A DNA stretch of 64,000 nt from Roseovarius azorensis (GCF_900109455.1 NZ_FOAG01000001.1:496001-560000), one strand, 5' to 3'. Counted from the stretch's first letter, positions 8,905-18,228 are shown. Notes: a model not told the origin generated them from the sequence alone. Numbers and translations: made by a program.

Positions 8905-8933
8905 CAAATATAGTTTAGCGTTAAACTATCCAA
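8905..8933 (-). promoter_or_regulatory. pdhA promoter region with operator-like palindrome
   Basis: A perfect inverted repeat ATAGTTTA-GCGT-TAAACTAT (8910-8929) lies about 37 bases upstream of the pdhA start. Read on the minus strand it fills the gap between a -35-like TTGGAT (8928-8933) and AT-rich -10 candidates such as TATTTG (8905-8910, 17-base spacer) or TATATT (8907-8912). A dimeric regulator bound there would block RNA polymerase. The regulator is not identifiable from the sequence. A direct repeat CCTTGTTGG occurs twice between the palindrome and the ribosome-binding site. Confidence 0.6.
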
Positions 8934-8971
8934 TACACCAATCGGGCCCCGGTTGCGAGTATGAATTTGGG

Positions 8972-9583
8972 CTATGCTTTCTCGCCCGGTCGCCTGAGAG
9001 CGAATTTTTCGCGGATCACCGAATAATCCTGATAACCGAGCCGGGTCAGCGGATTGAACCGCAGCACGTCGAACACCCCGTCGATGATGCAATCGTCCTG
9101 CATATGCACGCCGGTCACCTCACCGAAGACGACGTAATTCGCGGCACCGGGCAGTTGCACGATCTGCGTCAGCCGGCATTCAAGGCTGGCGGGAGCGGCG
9201 CTGACACGGGCGCAGGGGATCGTTTCGCACTCCGTCTTGTCCAGCCCGGCATGGGCGAATTCATCCACCTCGCGGTCCCACGGGCCGGAAGTCTGGTTCA
9301 TCGCATCGCGCAGCGCCTCGCTGACGATGTTGACGCAGAACACGCCCGTCTCGCGGATGTTGGCGACACTGTCCTTGGTATCGCCGCGGTCGGGCTTGGC
9401 CGCGGTCGAGGCGAACATCACCTGCGGGGGCACATAGGCCACGGCGTTGAAGAACGAATAGGGTGCGAGGTTGTCACGGCCCTGCGCATCGCGGGTCGAG
9501 ATCCAGCCGATGGGCCGCGGCGTCACGATGGCGTTGAACGGGTTGTGCGGCAGGCCGTGGCCGTCCTCGGGTCTGTAAAACAT
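8972..9583 (-). CDS. Flavin reductase family protein (FMN-binding split barrel)
   Basis: A 203-residue FMN-binding split-barrel protein of the flavin-reductase-like (DIM6/NTAB) type, with TPRPIGWIST near the N-terminus, NLAPYSFFNAVAYVPPQV, and a central DSVANIRETGVFCVNIVSE. Such proteins reduce flavin with NAD(P)H or act as oxygenase partners; no oxygenase is adjacent. The ATG at 9583 is chosen because AGGAGAGG precedes it by four bases; the in-frame codons six residues upstream overlap that site. It is transcribed alone, leftward, and its 3' end lies just upstream of the pdhA promoter. Confidence 0.85.
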   Translation of the reverse strand: MFYRPEDGHGLPHNPFNAIVTPRPIGWISTRDAQGRDNLAPYSFFNAVAYVPPQVMFASTAAKPDRGDTKDSVANIRETGVFCVNIVSEALRDAMNQTSGPWDREVDEFAHAGLDKTECETIPCARVSAAPASLECRLTQIVQLPGAANYVVFGEVTGVHMQDDCIIDGVFDVLRFNPLTRLGYQDYSVIREKFALRRPGEKA

Positions 9584-9670
9584 CTGCCTCTCCTGCATCA
9601 TCGGTTTGTGCCAGACCTAGCGTCGTGCTAGGCGCTTGGCCAGTCGATTTTCGCAAAGGTCCACCGCGCC

Positions 9671-10153
9671 ATGTTCGAGTTGAGGCCCGAAAAAGCCGAG
9701 GATTACTGGGAGGTTGAAGCCCTCTACGACCTGTGCTTCGCACCGGGGCGCGAGGCATTGTCATCGTATCGCCTGCGGGATGGCGTGGCACCCGTGGCGG
9801 CGTTGTGTCTTGTGGCGCGAGAGCAGGGTGTCGTCGCGGGTGCGATCCGTTACTGGCCGGTGCGGGTCGGCGGGGCAGGGGCGTTGTTGCTGGGGCCGGT
9901 GGCGGTGCACCCAACCCATCAGGGCGAGGGGCTGGGCGCGTGGCTCATTCGCGAGAGCGTGGAGCGGGCAAGGGGTCTGGGTTGCGAGCGGGTCATGCTG
10001 GTGGGCGACGCGCCCTATTACGGGCGGTTCGGGTTCGCCAGGCTGGATGGCGTCGAGATGCCGCCGCCGACCAACCCCGAGCGTGTGCTGGGGCTGGAGT
10101 TGCAACCCGGCGCGTGGGAGGATGTCACCGGCAAAGTGACGCGCGCAGCTTGA
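9671..10153 (+). CDS. GNAT-family N-acetyltransferase
   Basis: A 160-residue acetyltransferase of the YhbS-like GNAT subgroup. The acetyl-CoA site is seen as LGPVAVHPTHQGEGLGAWLI (motif A, with QGEGLG), followed by the YYGRFGF segment that is characteristic of YhbS relatives. The substrate is unknown. It is divergent from the flavin reductase gene (87 bases apart) and is followed by the EcsC-like gene after about 54 bases. Confidence 0.85.
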   Translation: MFELRPEKAEDYWEVEALYDLCFAPGREALSSYRLRDGVAPVAALCLVAREQGVVAGAIRYWPVRVGGAGALLLGPVAVHPTHQGEGLGAWLIRESVERARGLGCERVMLVGDAPYYGRFGFARLDGVEMPPPTNPERVLGLELQPGAWEDVTGKVTRAA

Positions 10154-10207
10154 ATTCGGCGCGGTGCGTGGTCAGTTTGATCCCGGACATGGATGCGGGG
10201 CAGGGAA

Positions 10208-10969
10208 ATGGAGCTATTGGGCCGACCGATTGACGAGCGCGCGCTGGACGCGCGGCTTGATGCGCTGGTGCGGCGCAATGCGCAGGCGGGCAATGCGGCG
10301 ATTGATCTGCTCAATCTGATCGGCGGGCACGCGGAGGGGCTGCTGGACCGGCTGCCGGGGCAGGTGCGCGCCCGGCTCGATACCGCGACGCAGGAGGCGC
10401 TGACCTATGCTGCAGAGGCGGCGCACCGCTCGCGCGGCACGCTGGGCGAGATGCCCGGCTGGCGGATGCGTGCGCTGACCACGGTGATGGGGGCGGCGGG
10501 CGGCATGGGCGGCCTGCCCACGGCGCTGGCCGAATTGCCGGTGACCACGACGGTGCTGTTGCGCGCCATTCAGGATGTCGCGGTCGAGCATGGGTTCGAC
10601 CCGAACGAGCCGGGGGTGCGGTTCGGGTCGATCGAGGTGTTCGGCGCGGCGGGACCGCTGAGCCGGGATGACGGGGCAAATCTGGGCTTTGTCGGCACGC
10701 GGATGACCCTGACCGGGGCAGCGATGCGGTCGCTGATCGCGCGGGTCTCGCCGCGTCTGGCGACGGTGCTGGGGCAGAAACTGGCGGCGCAGACGGTTCC
10801 CATACTGGGTGCAGCGGCGGGGGCGGCCACCAACTATGCCTATACGCGCTATTATCAGGAAATGGCGCAGGTGCATTTCGGGCTGCGGCGGCTGGCGATC
10901 GACGCGGATCGCGATCCGCAGGATCTGGTGGCGGCGTTCCGGGAGCGGGCTGCGGTGCAGCGGGTGTAA
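10208..10969 (+). CDS. EcsC family protein
   Basis: A 253-residue protein resembling the EcsC family named after the third gene of the Bacillus ecs operon. It has an amphipathic N-terminal half, then two Gly/Ala-rich hydrophobic stretches (MGAAGGMGGLPTALAELP and VPILGAAAGAATNYAY) that suggest membrane association. Biochemical function is not established. The ATG at 10208 follows GGGCAGGGA; the in-frame ATG at 10193 lies inside that site and would add only five residues. It converges on the TetR gene, with nine bases between stops. Confidence 0.75.
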   Translation: MELLGRPIDERALDARLDALVRRNAQAGNAAIDLLNLIGGHAEGLLDRLPGQVRARLDTATQEALTYAAEAAHRSRGTLGEMPGWRMRALTTVMGAAGGMGGLPTALAELPVTTTVLLRAIQDVAVEHGFDPNEPGVRFGSIEVFGAAGPLSRDDGANLGFVGTRMTLTGAAMRSLIARVSPRLATVLGQKLAAQTVPILGAAAGAATNYAYTRYYQEMAQVHFGLRRLAIDADRDPQDLVAAFRERAAVQRV

Positions 10970-10978
10970 CGCGCCCGG

Positions 10979-11545
10979 TCAGGAGCCGCTTGCGAGGGCC
11001 ACAAGACGCTCGGCGGCGCGTTTGGCGTCTTGCGCCGGGGCGCCGCTGTGTGACATGGCCGCAAGGACGATGGCGCCTTCCTTGAGAATGAGGATCTGCG
11101 CGGCAAGCGCGCGTGGTTCGTCAAGGTCCGCCTGCTCGGCAAGGTTGGCGAAATGCTCGAGCAGGAGTCGCTTGTGTTCCATCGCCTGAACGTTGATCGG
11201 ATGATCGCGGTCCTGATATTCGGCGCTGGCCTTGATGAACATGCAGCCCCTGAATGTGCTCTGCGAGAACCATTCGCCGAGCGCGTCGAACAGCGCCAGC
11301 AGTTGATCCTCGGGGGGGGGCGCCAATTCCTGCATGCGGCGAAACAGCCAGTTGCGGAAATTCTCGTCGCGCAGGCGCAGGGTGGCGAGGATGAGCTCTT
11401 CCTTGGTGCGGAAATGCTTGTAGATCGAGGTTTTGGAAACTCCGGTCCGCTCTGCGACCAGATCCATCCCGGTGGCGTGAAACCCGTTCTGATAGAAGAG
11501 ATCCAGCGCCTTTCGAATCAGCTCTGTCCGCTTGTTCTGACTCAT
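10979..11545 (-). CDS. TetR/AcrR-family transcriptional regulator
   Basis: A 188-residue repressor-type protein. The N-terminal TetR helix-turn-helix is clear (IRKALDLFYQNGFHATGM, then TGVSKTSIYKHFRTKEEL) and the C-terminal half is the variable ligand domain. The ATG at 11545 has a short GAGG site upstream; the open frame extends 29 residues further with no support. It is divergent from the NTF2-like/PPOX pair across about 370 bases that contain three copies of TTTACYGAYC, so it most likely represses itself and that pair (inference). Confidence 0.88.
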   Translation of the reverse strand: MSQNKRTELIRKALDLFYQNGFHATGMDLVAERTGVSKTSIYKHFRTKEELILATLRLRDENFRNWLFRRMQELAPPPEDQLLALFDALGEWFSQSTFRGCMFIKASAEYQDRDHPINVQAMEHKRLLLEHFANLAEQADLDEPRALAAQILILKEGAIVLAAMSHSGAPAQDAKRAAERLVALASGS

Positions 11546-11620
11546 TCCGGCCTCAGGGTTGACTGACTTGTAAATAATTTTTTCCGTGCGTCCTGTCAAC
11601 AAATCTCTGATAATCATATA

Positions 11621-11728
11621 TTTACTGACCATAGTTCAATTCGGGCGAATGCGTTTCGGGGCAAAGCCGCAAAATTGATCTTGAAAAGATTTACCGATCT
11701 GTTCATCTTGGCGATACATTTACCGATC
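11621..11728. promoter_or_regulatory. Three repeats of TTTACYGAYC, candidate TetR operator region
   Basis: TTTACTGACC occurs at 11621-11630, and TTTACCGATC at 11690-11699 and 11719-11728; the last two extend to an identical 11-mer ATTTACCGATC spaced 29 bases apart. A shorter GTTTACC follows at 11730. They sit in the divergent region between the TetR regulator and the pair it probably controls. Binding is inferred from position and repetition only. Confidence 0.5.
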
Positions 11729-11769
11729 AGTTTACCATGGAAGCCGAAACAACCACTCACGCATGAATC

Positions 11770-11791
11770 CGCCCGGCGTTCGCGCCGGGCG
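11770..11791 (+). other. UUCG-capped GC hairpin in the leader
   Basis: A perfect 9-bp stem (CGCCCGGCG / CGCCGGGCG) closes a TTCG tetraloop, an exceptionally stable RNA fold. It lies about 130 bases upstream of the NTF2-like start and has no T-run after it. It could be an mRNA 5' stabiliser, an attenuator or the end of a short upstream transcript. Confidence 0.5.
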
Positions 11792-11918
11792 CACAGCCAC
11801 CACCCTGCGGAACGCAGAGCAATTCCCACCGCGTCCGCTGCCCCGACCTGCCCCTGCTCCCAAGAACCGATGCCGGTCGGGGCCCCTTACTGTCAACGAC
11901 CCAAGGAAATGTCGACCG

Positions 11919-12392
11919 ATGACCCTGCTCATCCGCCCGCCACTGCCGCCTTTCACGCCCGAGACCGCCGCGCAGAAGGTGCGCGCCGCCGAGGATGCCT
12001 GGAACAGCCGCAACCCCGATATCGTCACCCCCGCCTATTCCGAGGACAGCCGCTGGCGCAACCGGGCGGAATTCATCGAAGGTCACGCGCAGATCCACGC
12101 CTTTCTGACCCGCAAATGGGCGCTGGAACTGGATTACAGGCTGATCAAGGGGCTGTGGGTCACGGCGGAAAACCGCATCGCGGTGCGATTCGCCTATGAA
12201 TGGCGCGACGAATTCGGCCAGTGGACGCGCTCTTATGGCAACGAGAACTGGGAATTCGGCGATGACGGGCGCATGCGGCGGCGCATCGCCTCGATCAACG
12301 ATCTGCCGATTGCCGCAGCCGACCGGCTGTTTCACTGGCCGCTCGGCCCGCGCCCCACGGATCATCCGGGGCTGGACGACCTCGGACTGTAA
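11919..12392 (+). CDS. NTF2-like (DUF1348-type) protein
   Basis: A 157-residue protein of the SnoaL/NTF2-like fold, DUF1348 type: [27 protein letters not shown] near the N-terminus (shown in part), [13 protein letters not shown] and [21 protein letters not shown]. Such cone-shaped folds often bind small hydrophobic ligands, but no reaction is established. The ATG at 11919 is chosen because the conserved family start is [12 protein letters not shown] and AAGGA lies about 11 bases upstream. A PPOX-fold gene follows 11 bases downstream; the pair is divergent from a TetR regulator. Confidence 0.82.
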   Translation: MTLLIRPPLPPFTPETAAQKVRAAEDAWNSRNPDIVTPAYSEDSRWRNRAEFIEGHAQIHAFLTRKWALELDYRLIKGLWVTAENRIAVRFAYEWRDEFGQWTRSYGNENWEFGDDGRMRRRIASINDLPIAAADRLFHWPLGPRPTDHPGLDDLGL

Positions 12393-12403
12393 CGGAGAAC
12401 ACC

Positions 12404-13024
12404 ATGCCCTATGCCTTTGCCGAAATCGCCTTTACCCCTTCGGTGCGCGCGGCGCAGGAACGGGGCGGGTCCGGCCACTATGCGCAGTTCCTGTCGGACC
12501 TGCGCAATGGCGGCGACCGCCTGTCCGGAATCGAGCGGGAATTCATCGAGGCGCGCGACGGGTTCTATCAGGCCACCGTCTCCGAGACCGGCTGGCCCTA
12601 TGTTCAGTTCCGTGGCGGGCAGAAGGGATTTCTGCGGGCGCTGGACGACCAGACGATCGCCTATGCCGATGTGCGTGGCAACCGCCAGTACATCTCGGTG
12701 GGCAATCTGGCGGTCAATGACCGGATCTCGCTGATCCTGATGGATTATCCGCAAGCGCGGCGGCTCAAGATCTGGGGACGGGTCAATATCGTGGCGGCCG
12801 GCGAGGCGCACAGGGCGGTTCTGGATTCGGCCAGCGGCAGGGTGGAGCGGATCGTGCAGATCCATGTCGAGGCGTTCGACTGGAACTGCCCGAGCCACAT
12901 CCCGCGCCGGTTCACCGCCGAGGAAGCGGGGCAGGAACTGGAGGCGGCATATCACGAGAACGCGGTGCTTATGGCCGAAATTCATGCGCTGCGGCAGCAG
13001 ATCGCCAAGGGCGGCGGGGGCTGA
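12404..13024 (+). CDS. Pyridoxamine 5'-phosphate oxidase-family flavoprotein
   Basis: A 206-residue split-barrel protein of the PPOX family. It contains ARDGFYQATVSETGWPYVQFRGG (shown in part), the typical flavin-phosphate region at the start of the barrel, and NRQYISVGNLAVNDRISLILMDY later. It lacks the substrate residues that would make it a true PdxH, so it is better called a PPOX-fold oxidoreductase of unknown substrate. It is probably co-transcribed with the NTF2-like gene and controlled by the divergent TetR protein. It ends about 200 bases before convergent ptsP. Confidence 0.8.
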   Translation: MPYAFAEIAFTPSVRAAQERGGSGHYAQFLSDLRNGGDRLSGIEREFIEARDGFYQATVSETGWPYVQFRGGQKGFLRALDDQTIAYADVRGNRQYISVGNLAVNDRISLILMDYPQARRLKIWGRVNIVAAGEAHRAVLDSASGRVERIVQIHVEAFDWNCPSHIPRRFTAEEAGQELEAAYHENAVLMAEIHALRQQIAKGGGG

Positions 13025-13171
13025 GGGCAGCGGCAGGGTGCTGCGATTCGTTCGGTCCGCCGTGGCACCACACCTGCAGGACGGGGTTACACCCCGCCAT
13101 GCCGTGCGGGTCGGGCTGAAACCTGGCCTACGTCCCACCTCTACGTTCAGGCATTTCATCCCGACGACCGC

Positions 13172-13199
13172 GCGACGGGGGGTTCATACCCCCCTTCGC
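13172..13199. terminator. Hairpin between convergent PPOX and ptsP genes
   Basis: GCGA-C-GGGGGG, loop TTCATA, CCCCCC-T-TCGC: ten base pairs with one mismatch, 29 bases past the ptsP stop. A smaller hairpin, CGGGGT...ACCCCG, lies near 13082-13096. Neither has a strong T-run. The position between convergent genes supports a bidirectional terminator role. Confidence 0.5.
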
Positions 13200-13227
13200 T
13201 GCCGGCCGATTGGCGGCACGCTCCGCT

Positions 13228-15471
13228 TCAGAACTTGCCGCGCAGGTAGTCCATCACTGCGGGGCGGACGGTCTGGGCGCCCTGCTCGCGCCCAGTGTGG
13301 ATGACCTCGCGCAATTCGCCAAGGTCGATGTGGCGCAGGAGGCTCTTGACCGGGCCGATCGAGGCCGGGCGCATCGAGAGCGTGCGAAACCCGATGGCGG
13401 CAAGACAGGCGGCCTCGACCGGGCGGCCCGCATCCTCGCCGCAAAAGCTGAGCGGGGTTTGCAGGGTGGCGCAGCGATAGACGATGCCCTCCAGAAAATT
13501 CAGGAAGCTGACGTTCAACGTGTCATAGCGCCTGCGCACGAGCTCGTTCTCGCGGTCGGCGGCAAAGAAGAACTGCTTGAGATCGTTGCCGCCCACCGAC
13601 AGGAAATCCACCTCGCTGTAGAACGAATCCGGCGCAAAGGCGAGCGAGGGGGTTTCCAGCATCGCGCCGACCTCGAGATGTTCCGGGATCGGGTGGCCGA
13701 GGATGCGTTCACGCGCCAGCGCCTTGTCCATCTCGGCGCGGGCGGCGCTGTATTCATCGCGTTGCGCCACGAAAGGGAACATGATGGTCAGCGGACGGCC
13801 CTTGGCAGCGCGGATCAGCGCCTGAAGCTGCATGCGCATGACCCCCGGCTTGTCAAGGCCGACACGGATCGCGCGCCAGCCCATCGCCGGGTTGGGCTCG
13901 TCCGTGGGCTTCATGTAGGGCAGCACCTTGTCCGAGCCGATATCGAGAGTGCGAAACACGACCCGCTTGTCGCCCGCCGCATCCATCACCCGCGCGTAAA
14001 GCTCTGACAACTCGGCGCGCTTGGGCATGTGGTTGCGGATCAGGAATTGCAGTTCGGTGCGAAAGAGTCCCACGCCTTCGGCGCCGGACCCCTTGAGGCT
14101 GGGCAGGTCGGCCATCAGACCGGCATTCATCTTGAGCTTGATGCGGGTGCCGCAGAGCGTTTCAGCGGGCTTGTCGCGGATCGAGGCATAGCGTTGCTGC
14201 GCCTCGGCCTGCATCGCCATCTTGTCGCGGAAGGCACTGACCACGCTGTCATCGGGACGCAGATGCACGATGCCCTGATCGCCATCGACAAGGACGAGAT
14301 CGCCGTTGAGCGCCTCTGTGGTGATGCGCTCGGCATGAATGACCAGCGGAATGGCGAGCGCGCGGGCGACAATCGCGGCGTGTGAGCCGACAGAGCCTTC
14401 CTCGAGCACGATGCCCCTGAGGCCACGTCCATAGTCCAGCAGTTCCGCCGGGCCGATATTGCGGGCAATCAGGATCGGGTCAGGCGGCATGTCGGCGCCG
14501 GTCTCGGTGCCCTGGCCCGTCAGGATCCGCAACAGCCGGTTGGACAGATCGTCGAGATCGTGCAGCCGCTCGCGCAGGTAGGCGTCGTTGACCTGGTTCA
14601 TGCGGGCGCGGGCGGCGGACTGTTCCTTTTCCACGGCCGCCTCGGCCGAGAGGCCGCTGTTGATGTTCTCTTCCATGCGCCGCATCCAGCCCTTGGAATT
14701 GGCGAACATGCGGTAGGCCTCGAGCACTTCGAGCTGATCCTTGTCACCGTCCCCGGCGCTGGACAGCATCCGGTCGACGCCCACGCGCAGGGTTTCGACC
14801 GCCTCATTCAGCCGGGCCAGTTCGCGCACCGGATCATCGGCGATGGGATTGGTGATGACGACGCGCGGGTCGTGCAGCCAGACATGGCCCTGCGCAGTGC
14901 CTTCCTGCGCGCTGGCGCCGCGAAACAGAACCGCCTGGCTGTGACGTGCGGACATCGCCGCGCCCTCGCCGACGAATGCGCCCAGTTCGGCCATTTCGGC
15001 CAACACCATCGCGACCACTTCGATGGCGTAGATCTCTTCGTCAGAGAACAGCCGGGCCTGCTTCGACTGCACGACAAGCACGCCCAGCTTTTCGCCCAGG
15101 CGCTGGATCGGCACACCCATGAACGAGCAATAGGCCTCTTCGCCGGTCTCCGGCATGTAGCGAAAACCGGGAGAGGCCGGGGCGTTGTCGGTATTGATCA
15201 CCTCGCCCGAGCGGGCGACGCGACCCACCAACCCCTCGCCAAGCCGCATCCGGGTCTGGTGAACGGCCTCGGGTTTCAGCCCCTCGGTGGCGCAAAGCTC
15301 CAGCGTGTCCTCGTCGCGGAACAGGTAGATCGAACAGACCTCGCAGTGCATCTCCTCGGCGATGAGCCGTGTGATCTGGTCGAGTCGGGTCTGCCCGCCG
15401 GCGTCCTCGGCCATGATGGCGCGCAGGCGGCCCAGCATCTGTCGGCTGTCGGTCTTGAACGTCTGCGTCAT
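13228..15471 (-). CDS. ptsP: Nitrogen-type PTS enzyme I (PEP-protein phosphotransferase)
   Basis: EI-Ntr, which takes phosphate from PEP and passes it to NPr and then EIIA-Ntr in the regulatory nitrogen PTS. The 747 residues start with a GAF sensory domain (about 17-165), followed by the enzyme I N-terminal helical and swivelling domains with the phosphorylated His364 in GSVGSHAAIVARA, and the PEP-binding TIM barrel with FRTELQFL, ALIRAAKGRPLTIMFPFV and the catalytic SFCGEDAGRP near the C-terminus. It lies downstream of lysC on the same strand, 67 bases apart. NPr and EIIA-Ntr are not in the window. Confidence 0.93.
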   Translation of the reverse strand: MTQTFKTDSRQMLGRLRAIMAEDAGGQTRLDQITRLIAEEMHCEVCSIYLFRDEDTLELCATEGLKPEAVHQTRMRLGEGLVGRVARSGEVINTDNAPASPGFRYMPETGEEAYCSFMGVPIQRLGEKLGVLVVQSKQARLFSDEEIYAIEVVAMVLAEMAELGAFVGEGAAMSARHSQAVLFRGASAQEGTAQGHVWLHDPRVVITNPIADDPVRELARLNEAVETLRVGVDRMLSSAGDGDKDQLEVLEAYRMFANSKGWMRRMEENINSGLSAEAAVEKEQSAARARMNQVNDAYLRERLHDLDDLSNRLLRILTGQGTETGADMPPDPILIARNIGPAELLDYGRGLRGIVLEEGSVGSHAAIVARALAIPLVIHAERITTEALNGDLVLVDGDQGIVHLRPDDSVVSAFRDKMAMQAEAQQRYASIRDKPAETLCGTRIKLKMNAGLMADLPSLKGSGAEGVGLFRTELQFLIRNHMPKRAELSELYARVMDAAGDKRVVFRTLDIGSDKVLPYMKPTDEPNPAMGWRAIRVGLDKPGVMRMQLQALIRAAKGRPLTIMFPFVAQRDEYSAARAEMDKALARERILGHPIPEHLEVGAMLETPSLAFAPDSFYSEVDFLSVGGNDLKQFFFAADRENELVRRRYDTLNVSFLNFLEGIVYRCATLQTPLSFCGEDAGRPVEAACLAAIGFRTLSMRPASIGPVKSLLRHIDLGELREVIHTGREQGAQTVRPAVMDYLRGKF

Positions 15472-15538
15472 CGCGGGCTGTCCCCCGGGGCGGTTTCAGG
15501 GTTGGCCGGTCCCGCTGCCTAGGATCGCCGCGTCGGGG

Positions 15539-16777
15539 TCAGGCCAGTTTGTCCAGTTCAAAGGCATCATGCAGCGCCTGCACCGCGAGTTCCATGTATT
15601 TCCGGTCGATCAGGACGGAAATCTTGATCTCGGAGGTTGCAATCACCTTGATGTTTATTCCTTCATCGGAAAGTGTCTTGAACATCCTCGCCGCCACCCC
15701 CGATTGCGAGCGCATGCCGATGCCCACCGCTGATACCTTGGCCACGTCGGTATCGGCGATGAGGTCATGATAATTGATCTGGCCAGCCTCCTTGGCGTCG
15801 CGCAGGGCCTTTTCGGCGCGTTTGACCTGATCGGTGGGGCAGGAAAAGGTCATGTCGGTGCGCCCTTCCTCTGCGATGTTCTGGATGATCATGTCGACAT
15901 TGACACCCGCCTCTGACAGCGGGCCAAAGATGGCCGCGGCGATGCCGGGGCGATCGGCCACGGAGATGAGGGTCATCTTTGCCTCGTCCCGGGAATAGGC
16001 GATGCCGCTCACGACTTTTGATTCCATGATTTCCTCCTCGGCGCAGACCAGCGTGCCGGCTGTGTCTGACGGTTCCTCGAAACTGCTGAGTACCCGCAGT
16101 TTCACGTTATAGCGCATTGCCAACTCCACGGAACGGGTTTGCAGCACCTTGGCCCCGAGCGAGGCCAGTTCGAGCATTTCCTCGAACGCGATCCGGTCGA
16201 GTTTGCGCGCCCTGGGGCTGATCCGCGGATCGGTGGTATAGACCCCATCGACATCGGTGTAGATGTCGCAGCGCTCGGCACCAAAGGCGGCAGCAAAGGC
16301 CACGGCAGAGGTGTCAGAGCCGCCGCGCCCCAGCGTGGTGATGCGCCCCTCGGACGAGATGCCCTGAAAGCCCGCGATCACCGCGACCCGCATGCCTTCG
16401 CGGAATTTGGCAGTGATGTTGGTGGTGGGGATTTCCTCGATCCGGGCGGCGGAATGAGCGGAGTTGGTCCTGAGCGGCACCTGCCATCCCTGCCAGCTGC
16501 GTGCGGGCACATCCATTTCCTGCAGCGTCAGCGCCATCAGCCCGGCGGTCACGTTCTCGCCCGAGCTGACCACGGCGTCATGTTCGCGCGCGTCGTGGAA
16601 GGGCGAGATTTCATTGACCCAGCCCACCAGTTCGTTGGTCTTGCCGGACATGGCCGAGACGATGACGATCACGTCGTAGCCCTTGGCCACCTCTACGCCC
16701 ACACGCTTGGCGGCGCGGCGGATACGGTCGATATTGGCGACGGAGGTGCCGCCGAATTTCATCACGAGAATGGGCAT
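15539..16777 (-). CDS. lysC: Aspartate kinase
   Basis: Phosphorylates aspartate, the first step to lysine, threonine, methionine and diaminopimelate. The 412-residue protein has the N-terminal KFGGTS motif (7-12), the amino-acid-kinase core with TLGRGGSDTSAVA and YTDVDGVYTTDPR, and two C-terminal ACT domains (SVADRPGIAAAIFG; VGIGMRSQSGVAARMFKTL) that give feedback control. Length and layout match the lysine/threonine-sensitive single-function type. It is followed by ptsP. The 366 bases upstream contain no gene and must carry its promoter. Confidence 0.95.
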   Translation of the reverse strand: MPILVMKFGGTSVANIDRIRRAAKRVGVEVAKGYDVIVIVSAMSGKTNELVGWVNEISPFHDAREHDAVVSSGENVTAGLMALTLQEMDVPARSWQGWQVPLRTNSAHSAARIEEIPTTNITAKFREGMRVAVIAGFQGISSEGRITTLGRGGSDTSAVAFAAAFGAERCDIYTDVDGVYTTDPRISPRARKLDRIAFEEMLELASLGAKVLQTRSVELAMRYNVKLRVLSSFEEPSDTAGTLVCAEEEIMESKVVSGIAYSRDEAKMTLISVADRPGIAAAIFGPLSEAGVNVDMIIQNIAEEGRTDMTFSCPTDQVKRAEKALRDAKEAGQINYHDLIADTDVAKVSAVGIGMRSQSGVAARMFKTLSDEGINIKVIATSEIKISVLIDRKYMELAVQALHDAFELDKLA

Positions 16778-17143
16778 GGGTCTGTCCTGGGCCGCTATGT
16801 CGCGCGCGGTTTACGCGCGGGCAGACCTGCATGCAAGAGGGCAGGTGAGGGCAGGGGCAGGTACGGTGAGTGGTGGTATTGGTCTGAAGGGAACGTTGGC
16901 CAACGGCCGAGGAGCCGCGCGGTCGTCGGGCGGGGACTGGCGATCCGCCGGGTGGCAACTGCCACTTTATCCCAGCAGAATCCGTATGACTTCGACGTGC
17001 TGCGCGACGCCTCAAAATCGCCAGGCTGCGAGATGGGTCATGCTGAAAGCATGCCTACGGCATGACCGATCGCGCGGCGGCGCGTTCCGCACCTTTGCTC
17101 CGCGCGAGTGGCAGCTTCAGGCCAATCGCAGCCTGATCCTTGC
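16778..17143. other. Gene-free region upstream of lysC
   Basis: About 366 bases with no convincing coding sequence. It holds the lysC promoter (not confidently locatable) and the 3' side of the short-chain dehydrogenase. Visible structure: a CGCGCG-GTTTA-CGCGCG repeat near 16803-16819, and GGTCATGC (17036-17043) paired with GCATGACC (17060-17067), with an alternative inner GCATG at 17049. The latter lies about 80 bases past the dehydrogenase stop and may terminate it, though it has no T-run. Confidence 0.5.
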
Positions 17144-17791
<648 letters not shown>

Positions 17792-17805
17792 GCGCCTCCC
17801 CCCGG

Positions 17806-18228
17806 TCAGTTCGAGTTGCGGCGCGGCGTAAAGGGCAGCGGCGCCACCGGCACGCCATCCTCGATCAGTTTGCGGGCCTCGTCGGCCTTTGCCTCGCCAT
17901 AGATCGCGCGTTCGGGAATCAGACCGTCATGCATGTCGCGCGCCTCGCGGGCAAAGTTGAGCCCAACGTAATCGGAATTCTCCTCGACATGGCGGCGTAG
18001 TGTGGCAAGAGCGCGTTCTGCGGGATGGTGCGCGGCGGTCAGCGGTGACGCAGACGGCTCGTGGCTGGGCTGCACGCGCGGTGCCATCAGCGCCTTGTGC
18101 ACCCGCGACGAACCGCATGTGGTGCAGGTCACCATGCCGGCGGCATGGAGCTTGTCAAACGCGGCGGCCGATTGAAACCAGCTATCGAACTGGTGGTTTT
18201 CGGCGCATTTGAGACTGAACTGGATCAT
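17806..18228 (-). CDS. DUF1178 family protein
   Basis: A 140-residue protein matching DUF1178. It opens with MIQFSLKCAENHQFDSWF and has a CTTCGSS knuckle near residue 35, which together with the early Cys resembles a small zinc ribbon. The middle is Pro/Ala-rich and low in complexity; the C-terminal half carries VEENSDYVGLNFAREARDMH, a family-typical segment. Function is not established. It is first in a two-gene leftward unit with the SDR. Confidence 0.85.
   Translation of the reverse strand: MIQFSLKCAENHQFDSWFQSAAAFDKLHAAGMVTCTTCGSSRVHKALMAPRVQPSHEPSASPLTAAHHPAERALATLRRHVEENSDYVGLNFAREARDMHDGLIPERAIYGEAKADEARKLIEDGVPVAPLPFTPRRNSN

Larger units (their letters stand above)
11546..11918. other. 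Divergent intergenic region between TetR and NTF2-like genes
   Basis: A 373-base stretch without a convincing gene. The left half is AT-rich and holds the repeated TTTACYGAYC sites and presumably both promoters. The right half is GC-rich and contains a strong UUCG-capped hairpin, then a leader of about 130 bases before the ATG at 11919. An open frame runs from 11763 into the NTF2-like gene, but its first 52 residues are Pro/Arg-rich and unlike the family, so I treat it as leader. Confidence 0.6.
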
